Shown: positions 1 through 5,205 of the stretch, piece by piece
How positions within the stretch are numbered: position 1 is the first letter of the stretch
How the letters are laid out: the number at the start of each line of letters is the position of its first letter
Made by a program: the position numbers and the translations under genes
The notes under the pieces: generated by a model
The model's input: only the letters and a program-made list of their open reading frames with translations
What the model was told of the DNA's origin: nothing
Databases searched by the model: none
NCBI GenBank assembly: GCA_015490255.1
Contig: WFYF01000150.1
Location: 1-9,416, forward strand
DNA: 9,416 nt
Direction of reading: 5' to 3'
DNA from: Caldifarciminota bacterium
GTDB lineage: Bacteria > Hydrothermota > Hydrothermia > S141-80

Positions 1-653
1 GATTCCAGGAGATCCCCCACCTCGGAGAACACCCCCACACCCAGGCCCGCAAGCAGTGTCCAGGCGTTCCAGCCCATCACCGGCATGAGCACCCCACCTG
101 CCGCCACCGCCCACACCAGCCTGCCCACAAAGCCCTCCACCGTCTTGCCGGGAGAGATCTTTTCGTGGAGGGGACGCCGCCCGATGAGTTTCCCGGTGAC
201 ATACGCCCCGGTGTCCGCTGCCCACAGCATCACAAAGAAGGCCAGAAGATGACCGGTGGAGAACCGGGCCACCTCCAGAAACCAGGCCATGGGAAACCCG
301 AAATACGCCAGGCCGAACACCGCCTTTCCGAGTTTGTCCGAAGAGATTTCCGGCCAGGTGGGAAGAAACGTCAGGGCGAGGGCCAGGACAGCGCACTGGA
401 GAAACAGCCAGGCGCCCAGGAGGCGGCCGGTTGTGAGCAGACCGAAAAGGCTCCCCAGCGCAAGAAGGAAAAGGATCTCCATGAAGCGGGGAAGGTCGGA
501 CAACCGGGCGTATTCCCATCCCACCATAAGGAGCACGGCCAGGGCATAGGTCCACAGGAGCCAGCCCCCTGCATACAGGGCTCCCAAGAAGGTGCCGGCG
601 AAGACCACACCCGTGAGGATCCGGGGCCCCAGATCCCGGGGCAGGGAGGTCAT
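1..653 (-). CDS. cdsA: Phosphatidate cytidylyltransferase (CDP-diglyceride synthase), 3' part cut off by the window edge
   Basis: Converts phosphatidate and CTP to CDP-diacylglycerol and pyrophosphate at the inner membrane, the branch point of phospholipid synthesis. I translated this strand by hand: 217 codons are present of a family usually near 270. The N-terminal part is a series of hydrophobic segments (about residues 12-45, 58-97 and 112-142), as expected for a polytopic membrane enzyme. Family motifs are clear: WAADTGAYVTGK at about 144-155, then KISPGKTVEG at about 165-174, and finally SEVGDLLE at the cut end, just before where the C-terminal CDS signature should begin. The ATG at 653 overlaps the uppS stop as ATGA, and a GGAGGAGG purine run sits directly upstream inside uppS, so translation is probably coupled. 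The uppS-cdsA order is widely conserved. The missing C-terminus, with its signature, cannot be checked here. Confidence 0.93.
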   Translation of the reverse strand, partial: MTSLPRDLGPRILTGVVFAGTFLGALYAGGWLLWTYALAVLLMVGWEYARLSDLPRFMEILFLLALGSLFGLLTTGRLLGAWLFLQCAVLALALTFLPTWPEISSDKLGKAVFGLAYFGFPMAWFLEVARFSTGHLLAFFVMLWAADTGAYVTGKLIGRRPLHEKISPGKTVEGFVGRLVWAVAAGGVLMPVMGWNAWTLLAGLGVGVFSEVGDLLE

Positions 654-1423
654 GCCTCCTCCGATACAGTCCCGAACCGGCGTTCCCGCCGGGCATAGGC
701 GGCCAGGGCCTCCAGATAGGCCTCCCGGCGGAAATCCGGCCAGAGGGTTTCGGTGATATAGAGTTCCGCGTAAGGGATCTGCCAGAGAAGGAAGTTGGAG
801 ATGCGGTACTCTCCACTTGTACGGATCAGAAGATCCACATCCGGCAGTTCCGGAGCAAGAAGGTGGGCCCGGAAGGTCCCCTCATCAACGGCTTCCGGTG
901 CCAGTTCTCCCCGGGCCACCTTCCGGGCGATCCCCCGCACGGCTTCCAGGATTTCCAGCCGCCCTCCATAGGACAGGGCGAGATACAGCTGGAGCCGGTC
1001 CCCTTCCCGGGTTTCCCGGCAAACGAAGGCCAGGGCCTCCTGGACTTCGTCCGGGAGGGTTTCTTCCTTCCCGAGGGTGTGGAGGCGCACGCCTTTCCGT
1101 TTCAGGTTGTCCACCTCGGCATAGAGGAGGCGGGTCAGAAGCCGCATGAGAAAGCGCACCTCCTGAGGAGGGCGCTGCCAGTTCTCGGTGGAAAAGGTGA
1201 AGAGGCTCAGATAGGGGATGCCCAGTTCGGCGGTGGTCCAGATTACCTCCCGGACGGATTCCACGCCAAACCGGTGTCCCAGAACCCGGGGCAACCCCCG
1301 CCGCCGGGCCCACCGTCCGTTGCCGTCCATGATGATGGCCACATGGCGGGGAAGGTCCCCCGGATCCCGGAAGGGTGGGACCGGAGCGTCAGTCTTCAAG
1401 AATTTCTTTTTCTTTGCGCGCAA
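650..1423 (-). CDS. uppS: Di-trans,poly-cis undecaprenyl-diphosphate synthase (UPP synthase)
   Basis: A cytosolic, membrane-associated cis-prenyltransferase that adds isopentenyl units to farnesyl diphosphate, making the C55 lipid carrier for peptidoglycan and LPS. It is 257 residues from the longest start, typical for the family. Visible motifs are HVAIIMDGNGRWA (27-39, with the Mg/substrate Asp at 33), GH at 49-50, FTFSTENWQRP (75-85), ALSYGGRLEI (149-158), and RTSGEYRISNFLLWQ (201-215) followed by the conserved WPDF. The start is uncertain. No ATG or GTG lies before the core, and a stop lies just upstream in frame. TTG at 1423 overlaps frr by 35 nt and has GAGAAGG 12 nt upstream. TTG at 1399 (residue 9) overlaps frr by 11 nt and has only a weak purine run. 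Either way it is translationally tied to frr, and its own stop overlaps cdsA by 4 nt. Confidence 0.95.
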   Translation of the reverse strand: MRAKKKKFLKTDAPVPPFRDPGDLPRHVAIIMDGNGRWARRRGLPRVLGHRFGVESVREVIWTTAELGIPYLSLFTFSTENWQRPPQEVRFLMRLLTRLLYAEVDNLKRKGVRLHTLGKEETLPDEVQEALAFVCRETREGDRLQLYLALSYGGRLEILEAVRGIARKVARGELAPEAVDEGTFRAHLLAPELPDVDLLIRTSGEYRISNFLLWQIPYAELYITETLWPDFRREAYLEALAAYARRERRFGTVSEEA

Positions 1424-1946
1424 GCAGATCGTTTACCTTCTCAATATAGCGGTCCGTGAGTTTCTGGATCTGGTCCTCCGCCCGGCGGCGTTCGTCTTCG
1501 GAGAGCGTCCCCTCCTTCTCCCAGCCCCGGACGGTTTCCATCAGGTCCCGGCGAACGTTGCGCACCGCCACCCGGGCTTCTTCCGCGAGCTTCTTGACGA
1601 GTTTCACCAGTTCCTGCCGGCGCTCATCCGAGAGAGGCGGGACAGGAATCCGGACCACGGTTCCGTCGCTCTGGGGCGTGAGTCCGAGTCCGGAGGCCTG
1701 AATGGCCCGCTGGATTTCGCCGATCACGGACTTGTCCCAGGGTTTCACAACCAGCGTCCGCCCCTGGACCATCACGGACGCGATCTGCTGCAGGGGAACC
1801 TTGTTCCCGTAATATTCCACCTGGATGCCTTCCAGCAAAGCGGGTGTGGCACGCCCCGTCCGGAGCCGCCGAAACTCCCGATCCAGGGATTCCACACTCT
1901 TTTCCATCCGGCGTTCACCGTCCTGAAGGAGGGTGGACAGGTCCAT
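1389..1946 (-). CDS. frr: Ribosome recycling factor
   Basis: Works with EF-G to split the post-termination ribosome and release mRNA and tRNA for another round of translation. It is 185 residues, exactly the usual length. The N-terminal helix carries the family pattern KSVESLDREFRRLRTGRA (about 16-33), followed by the beta-rich domain II beginning with IQVEYYGNKVPLQQIASV. The hallmark EEARVAVRNVRRD stretch and the basic C-terminal helix ending in LTDRYIEKVNDLL are both present. The ATG at 1946 is set by a full-strength AAGGAGG five nt upstream (1952-1958). This is the only internal gene of the operon not overlapping its upstream neighbour; it follows pyrH after 25 nt. Its last codons overlap the uppS start. 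pyrH-frr adjacency is among the most conserved gene pairs in bacteria. Confidence 0.98.
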   Translation of the reverse strand: MDLSTLLQDGERRMEKSVESLDREFRRLRTGRATPALLEGIQVEYYGNKVPLQQIASVMVQGRTLVVKPWDKSVIGEIQRAIQASGLGLTPQSDGTVVRIPVPPLSDERRQELVKLVKKLAEEARVAVRNVRRDLMETVRGWEKEGTLSEDERRRAEDQIQKLTDRYIEKVNDLLARKEKEILED

Positions 1947-1951
1947 GGTCG

Positions 1952-1958
1952 CCTCCTT
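1952..1958 (-). promoter_or_regulatory. Strong Shine-Dalgarno site of frr
   Basis: Read on the minus strand this is AAGGAGG, a perfect seven-base match to the anti-SD, with five nt before the frr ATG at 1946. It lies in the 25-nt pyrH-frr gap, the largest gap in the operon, so frr can initiate independently of upstream translation. Confidence 0.85.
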
Positions 1959-1971
1959 GGTTATGCGCGGT

Positions 1972-2718
1972 TCAGAGATCCACCGTGTTGGTTGAGGCTT
2001 CGGGAAGGACCAGCGTTCCGATCTGTTCCCCCCGGGCGAGGCGGAGGAGGTTCCCGGGAGCCAGGCGGAAGATTACCATGGGCAGGCGGTTTTCCCGGGA
2101 AAGGGCGGCCGCAGTGGGGTCCACCACCCGGAGGTTCCGGGAAAGCAGCTCGTCAAAGGTGGTGACCTCATACCGCTGGGCATCCGCATGGGCAACCGGA
2201 TCCCGGGTGTAGACCCCGTCCACCTTGGTGCCCTTCCAGATGGCCCCGGCCCCCACCTCGCTGGCCCGCAGCACCGCAGCCGTGTCGGTGGAAAAGAAGG
2301 GATTGCCCGTTCCGCACCCGAAAATCACCACCCGGCCCTTCTCCAGATGCCGGATGGCCCGGCGACGGACGTATGGCTCGGCCACCGCCCGCATTTCAAT
2401 GGCCGTCATCACCCGGGTTTCCAGTCCCTCGGCTTCCAGGGCACTCTGGAGGGCCAGGGCGTTCATCACGGTGGCCAGCATGCCCATATAGTCCACTGTG
2501 GCCCGGTCAATACCGAGGGCCCGGGCCTGCGTCCCCCGGATAAAGTTTCCTCCACCCACCACCACGGCGAGTTCCAGACCCACTTCCCTCACCACCTCCC
2601 GAATTTCCCGCGCCAGGGCCTGGAGCACCGGCGCCGCAAGACCTTTCCCCTCCCCTCCGCCCAGGATCTCCCCGGAGATTTTCAGGAGCACCCGTGAGGG
2701 GACGCCGCCCCCCTCCAT
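1972..2718 (-). CDS. pyrH: Uridylate kinase (UMP kinase)
   Basis: Phosphorylates UMP to UDP with ATP, the step feeding all pyrimidine nucleotides; the bacterial enzyme is a cytosolic hexamer of the amino-acid-kinase fold, typically activated by GTP and inhibited by UTP. At 248 residues it has the normal length. Motifs are RVLLKISGE with the catalytic Lys (residue 13), VVGGGNFIRG for UMP/phosphate binding, DYMGMLATVMNALALQSALE for the oligomer and allosteric region, CGTGNPFFSTDTAAVLRASE, and TKVDGVYTRDP near the ATP site. I chose ATG 2718 over an upstream in-frame TTG at 2739. It sits one base after the tsf stop (TGA-T-ATG) and five nt after GAGAAGG, whereas the TTG would overlap tsf by 20 nt and add seven residues with no family counterpart I recognise. 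The gene is translationally coupled to tsf. Confidence 0.97.
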   Translation of the reverse strand: MEGGGVPSRVLLKISGEILGGGEGKGLAAPVLQALAREIREVVREVGLELAVVVGGGNFIRGTQARALGIDRATVDYMGMLATVMNALALQSALEAEGLETRVMTAIEMRAVAEPYVRRRAIRHLEKGRVVIFGCGTGNPFFSTDTAAVLRASEVGAGAIWKGTKVDGVYTRDPVAHADAQRYEVTTFDELLSRNLRVVDPTAAALSRENRLPMVIFRLAPGNLLRLARGEQIGTLVLPEASTNTVDL

Positions 2719-2719
2719 A

Positions 2720-3322
2720 TCAGCCTTCTCCGAGCTCAAACCGGCAGAAACGCCGGATCACCACGTTTTCACCGAGTTTGGCGATGAGCTCCATGAGGAG
2801 GTCTTTGATGGTCTTGCTCGGGTCCCGGATATAGTCCTGCTCCAGCAGGACCTTTTCTTTGAAGAAGGTCTCCAGCTTCCCCTCCACAATCTTTTCAATC
2901 ACGTGCTCGGGTTTTCCGCTGTTCTTGAACTGTTCCCGGGTGATCTCCTTTTCCTTTTCAATGACCTCGGCGGGGATGTCTTCCCGGCGCACCGCGATGG
3001 GGCGCATGGCGGCGATCTGAAGGGCCACCTCGTGGACGAACTTCTGGAAGTCTTCCGTGCGGGCCACAAAATCCGTCTCGCAGTTCACCTCCACCAGCAC
3101 GCCCACCCGGTTGCCCGGATGGATATAGGCGTACACCAGCCCCTCTTTGGCGGAGCGGTCCAGCTTTTTGGCGGCTTTGGCCGCGCCCATTTTCCGGAGC
3201 TCTTCCACGGCCTTTTCCACGTCACCACCGGTCTTTTCCAGGGCCTTCTTGATGTCCAGCACCCCCGCACCGGTGCGCTCACGAAGTTCTTTAATCAGTT
3301 CAATGGAAACCTTATCCGCCAT
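2720..3322 (-). CDS. tsf: Elongation factor Ts, short form
   Basis: Nucleotide exchange factor that frees GDP from EF-Tu so it can rebind GTP. It is 200 residues, against about 280 in E. coli. This matches the short form of Thermus, cyanobacteria and other lineages, which lacks part of the core repeat. Present are the N-terminal UBA-like domain with [19 protein letters not shown] (10-28), then [20 protein letters not shown] (60-79) and CETDFVAR (81-88), whose Thr-Asp-Phe-Val contacts EF-Tu. The C-terminal half has [45 protein letters not shown]. The ATG at 3322 has GAGG six nt upstream, inside the end of rpsB, and overlaps rpsB by 11 nt. The stop is one nt before the pyrH ATG. rpsB-tsf is a near-universal pair. 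Confidence 0.97.
   Translation of the reverse strand: MADKVSIELIKELRERTGAGVLDIKKALEKTGGDVEKAVEELRKMGAAKAAKKLDRSAKEGLVYAYIHPGNRVGVLVEVNCETDFVARTEDFQKFVHEVALQIAAMRPIAVRREDIPAEVIEKEKEITREQFKNSGKPEHVIEKIVEGKLETFFKEKVLLEQDYIRDPSKTIKDLLMELIAKLGENVVIRRFCRFELGEG
2724..2730 (-). promoter_or_regulatory. Shine-Dalgarno site that decides the pyrH start
   Basis: GAGAAGG on the minus strand lies within the last codons of tsf, five nt before ATG 2718. It would lie downstream of the alternative TTG at 2739, so it argues for the shorter pyrH protein. Confidence 0.7.
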
Positions 3323-4217
3323 GGTTTTCCTCCTCGGTTTCTTTTTCAGAAGCGTCCGGAGCGGTTTCTCCGGGAGAAGGTGATGCCTCTTCCGCTCCGG
3401 TGGCTTTTTCTGCGGTTTCTTCTGCCGCGGCAGCCTCGCCGGCGGTTTCAGCCGGGGCTCCAGCGGGAACGGCCTCCCGGAGCATGGCCGCGTCCACGCC
3501 CTGGCGGCCCTCCACGATGGCGTCCGCCAGGAGGCGAGCCATCAGCCGGATGGACCGGATGGCATCGTCGTTGCCGGGGATGGGATAATCCACCAGTTCG
3601 GGATCCCCATCCGTATCCACCAGCGCCACCACGGGGATGTTGAGTTTGCGGGCTTCCTGAACGGCGATCTTCTCCCGGACAACGTCAATCACCACCAGCG
3701 CATCGGGCAGCCGATCCATATCCCGGATGCCGCCGAAAATCCGCATGAGCTTTTCGTATTTCTTCAGGAGCTTCACCACTTCCTTCTTGGGCAGCTTCTC
3801 AAAGGTGCCGTCTTCCTTCATCCGCTCAATGGTCCGGATATACTGCAGGCGGGTCTGAATCACGTCAAAGTTGGTCAGCAGCCCGCCCGGCCACCGCTCC
3901 ACCACATAAAAGGCGCCGGCCCGCTCGGCCTCTTCCCGGACAGCGTCCTTCCCCTGGGGTTTAGTGCACACGAAAAGGACATACCCCTTGCGTGCGGCCA
4001 CCTCCCGCAGGAAATTCCGCGCCCGCTCCAGATGTTCCATGGTTTTCCGGAGATCAATGATGTGGATGCGGTTGCGCTCGGTATAGATGTAGGGGGCCAT
4101 TTTCGGATTCCAGCGCCGCCGGCGGTGGCCAAAGTGCACACCGGCTTCCAGAAGGGTTACCAGGGAAAGCTCACCGCTTGGAGTACTGCCAGGCGCGGCG
4201 TCTCTTGGTCTTTCCAT
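3312..4217 (-). CDS. rpsB: 30S ribosomal protein S2 with N-terminal and acidic C-terminal extensions
   Basis: S2 binds late in 30S assembly and is needed to recruit S1 and mRNA. The core is unmistakable: [19 protein letters not shown] (22-40), [17 protein letters not shown], the [10 protein letters not shown] segment, [17 protein letters not shown], and [21 protein letters not shown]. The protein is 301 residues versus about 240 in E. coli. The excess comes from about 17 extra residues before the core and a 52-residue low-complexity tail (about 250-301) rich in Ala, Glu, Thr and Pro that ends in an acidic run. The ATG at 4217 overlaps rpsI by 47 nt and has GGAGAGG seven nt upstream. No other ATG, GTG or TTG lies before the core; only a CTG at codon 19 could give a conventional N-terminus. 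The 3' end overlaps tsf by 11 nt. Confidence 0.96.
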   Translation of the reverse strand: MERPRDAAPGSTPSGELSLVTLLEAGVHFGHRRRRWNPKMAPYIYTERNRIHIIDLRKTMEHLERARNFLREVAARKGYVLFVCTKPQGKDAVREEAERAGAFYVVERWPGGLLTNFDVIQTRLQYIRTIERMKEDGTFEKLPKKEVVKLLKKYEKLMRIFGGIRDMDRLPDALVVIDVVREKIAVQEARKLNIPVVALVDTDGDPELVDYPIPGNDDAIRSIRLMARLLADAIVEGRQGVDAAMLREAVPAGAPAETAGEAAAAEETAEKATGAEEASPSPGETAPDASEKETEEENHGG

Positions 4218-4587
4218 ACTTCATCCTCTCCTTTTCCCTCGGATCACGGGTCAGGAAACCGTATTTCTTCAGGGTGGGACGCAGGGAGGGATCCATGGCT
4301 TCCAGCGCCCGGGCCAGGGCGTGGCGCACCGCTCCGGCCTGACCGGAGATGCCACCTCCCTCCACCTTCACCACCACGTCCACCTTGCCTTCCATGCCCA
4401 CCACCCGCAGAGGTTCCAGGGCGTGAATCACCAGGTCTTCCCGTTTGAAATAGTCCAGAGGCCGCTGACCGTTCACATAGACCCAGCCGTGCCCTTCGGG
4501 CTTGAGCCGCAGGCGGGCCCGTGCACGCTTGCGGGAGCCTGAGGCGAAGATCACGGTGCGACCGTGCACCTCTCTCACTTCAGCCAT
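4171..4587 (-). CDS. rpsI: 30S ribosomal protein S9
   Basis: A small-subunit head protein whose basic C-terminal tail reaches the P-site tRNA. It is 138 residues, a normal length. The S9 fold motifs are visible: [18 protein letters not shown] (17-34), [11 protein letters not shown] (37-47), the glycine-rich [19 protein letters not shown], then [23 protein letters not shown] and the invariant tail ending QYSKR. The ATG at 4587 has GGAGG seven nt upstream, located in the 3' end of rplM, and the two genes overlap by 13 nt. rplM-rpsI is a conserved pair. Here it is joined directly to rpsB, whose first 15 or so codons are read in another frame from the same DNA that encodes the S9 tail. Confidence 0.98.
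   Translation of the reverse strand: MAEVREVHGRTVIFASGSRKRARARLRLKPEGHGWVYVNGQRPLDYFKREDLVIHALEPLRVVGMEGKVDVVVKVEGGGISGQAGAVRHALARALEAMDPSLRPTLKKYGFLTRDPREKERMKYGKTKRRRAWQYSKR
4225..4235 (-). promoter_or_regulatory. Shine-Dalgarno region of rpsB inside rpsI
   Basis: On the minus strand AAAAGGAGAGG ends seven nt before the rpsB ATG at 4217. It is embedded in rpsI codons for the conserved KERMK stretch. This supports the far-upstream rpsB start despite the long overlap, although the same bases are also constrained by S9 coding. Confidence 0.55.
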
Positions 4588-5024
4588 GGGGTTTCCTCCA
4601 TCTTGAGCACCCGGGGTTTCTGGGCTTCATGGGGATGGGCGGGTCCGGCATACACCTTGAGGCGTTTGAGCATCCGCCGTCCGAGTTTGTTTTTGGGGAG
4701 CATCCGGCGCACGGCAAGCTGGATCAAACGCTCGGGATGAGTTTCCCGGATCTGGCGGGCGGTGCGGATCTTGAGCCCTCCGGGATAGCCGGAGTGCCGG
4801 TAATATTTTTTCTGCTCCCACTTCTTCCCCGTCAGGACCACTTTTTCCGCATTCACCACCACCACGAAGTCGCCGGTGTCCACGTGGGGGGTATAGATGG
4901 GTTTGTGTTTCCCCATCAGGATTTTCGCGATGCGGGTGGCCAGACGGCCCAGGACCTGCCCTTCGGCGTCCACCAGCCACCACGCTCGCTCCACTTCACC
5001 CGGTTTCGCAAGCACCGTCTTCAT
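4575..5024 (-). CDS. rplM: 50S ribosomal protein L13
   Basis: An early-assembling large-subunit protein and the first gene of the operon. It is 149 residues from ATG 5024, matching the family. Motifs run in the expected order: [19 protein letters not shown] (17-35 from a TTG at 5030, two less from ATG), [55 protein letters not shown], and [17 protein letters not shown] prefer ATG 5024 to the TTG two codons upstream. The protein then begins MKT, as L13 proteins commonly do, and AAGGAG (5034-5039) is nine nt away, while it would be only three nt from the TTG. In some bacteria L13 represses its own operon by binding the leader, and this gene has a foldable leader (see separate entry). Confidence 0.98.
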   Translation of the reverse strand: MKTVLAKPGEVERAWWLVDAEGQVLGRLATRIAKILMGKHKPIYTPHVDTGDFVVVVNAEKVVLTGKKWEQKKYYRHSGYPGGLKIRTARQIRETHPERLIQLAVRRMLPKNKLGRRMLKRLKVYAGPAHPHEAQKPRVLKMEETPWLK

Positions 5025-5033
5025 GCGCAAAAA

Positions 5034-5039
5034 CTCCTT
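5034..5039 (-). promoter_or_regulatory. Shine-Dalgarno site of rplM
   Basis: AAGGAG on the minus strand, nine nt before ATG 5024 and three nt before the alternative TTG 5030. The spacing selects the ATG. Confidence 0.75.
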
Positions 5040-5055
5040 GTTATTTCCAAATACA

Positions 5056-5080
5056 CACCCCTCCCCTTTGCACGGGGGTG
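5056..5080 (-). promoter_or_regulatory. Possible 5'-end hairpin in the rplM operon leader
   Basis: In the predicted leader RNA (start near 5080, about 56 nt long), CACCCC (5080-5075) can pair with GGGGTG (5061-5056) around a 13-nt loop. A competing CCCC/GGGG pairing (5077-5074 with 5066-5063) has a 7-nt loop. The hairpin would sit at the extreme 5' end and leave the AAGGAG site free. It could protect the mRNA end or be part of an autoregulatory L13 site. The fold is my reading of base complementarity only, and GC-rich sequence makes such pairing easy. Confidence 0.35.
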
Positions 5081-5086
5081 GTGGGT

Positions 5087-5115
5087 ATTGTACGGTTCTC
5101 CGGAAGAAGTGTCAA
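5087..5115 (-). promoter_or_regulatory. Sigma-70-type promoter of the rplM-cdsA operon
   Basis: On the minus strand, a perfect -35 box TTGACA (5115-5110), a 17-nt spacer and a -10 box TACAAT (5092-5087, five of six consensus bases). Transcription should begin near 5080, leaving a leader of about 56 nt before rplM. This near-consensus strength suits a ribosomal protein operon. No other promoter is evident between the eight downstream genes. Confidence 0.85.
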
Positions 5116-5139
5116 ACCGTCCGGGAAGACGTTTTGACA
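5110..5139. repeat. 30-bp inverted repeat spanning both divergent -35 boxes (candidate operator)
   Basis: The left arm TGTCAAACCGTC (5110-5121) and right arm GACGTTTTGACA (5128-5139) are reverse complements at 11 of 12 positions, around a 6-nt centre (5122-5127). The outer six bases of each arm are the perfect -35 hexamers of the two divergent promoters, and this accounts for half of the symmetry. The inner six bases match at five of six positions, beyond what the promoters require. It lies upstream of both predicted transcript starts, so it should act as DNA, not as an RNA hairpin or terminator. A dimeric regulator bound here would cover both -35 regions. Confidence 0.55.
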
Positions 5140-5162
5140 GTTCCCGGCTTTGCGTTTACCCT
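5134..5162 (+). promoter_or_regulatory. Sigma-70-type promoter of the thiolase-ppdK-lpxK cluster
   Basis: A perfect -35 TTGACA (5134-5139), a 17-nt spacer and a weak -10 TACCCT (5157-5162) that keeps the most conserved T, A and final T. Transcription should begin near 5169, giving a leader of about 36 nt. The perfect -35 with a poor -10 suggests lower basal activity than the divergent rplM promoter, or help from a regulator. Confidence 0.65.
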
Positions 5163-5190
5163 ATGGGCAAATGGTCATCAAAAGCGAATT

Positions 5191-5197
5191 AAGGAGG
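5191..5197 (+). promoter_or_regulatory. Strong Shine-Dalgarno site of the thiolase gene
   Basis: AAGGAGG with an 8-nt spacer to ATG 5206. It fixes the thiolase start, even though the same frame stays open for about 300 bases upstream through the rplM region. Confidence 0.9.
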
Positions 5198-5205
5198 TTC
5201 CTGTC

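Noticed and set aside
165..698. Plus-strand open frame of 177 codons opposite cdsA
   Set aside because: The minus-strand translation gives clear CdsA motifs and hydrophobic segments; the plus frame is Gln/Gly/Pro-rich and featureless.
2719..2739. pyrH start at TTG 2739 (255 residues)
   Set aside because: The GAGAAGG site is placed correctly for ATG 2718 and would be downstream of the TTG; the seven extra residues have no family counterpart I recognise.
1218..3643. Long plus-strand open frames (315 codons at 1218-2165 and 381 codons at 2498-3643) opposite frr, pyrH, tsf and rpsB
   Set aside because: They cut across boundaries of conserved genes on the minus strand and have skewed composition (Arg/Pro/Gly/His) without domains.
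5110..5139. The inverted repeat as a transcription terminator
   Set aside because: It lies upstream of both predicted transcript starts between two divergent genes, and no T-tract follows either arm.
5163..5192. Mini-ORF of nine codons before the thiolase gene (possible leader peptide)
   Set aside because: Its ATG lies at or before the predicted transcript start near 5169 and it has no SD site, so it is unlikely to be in the mRNA.
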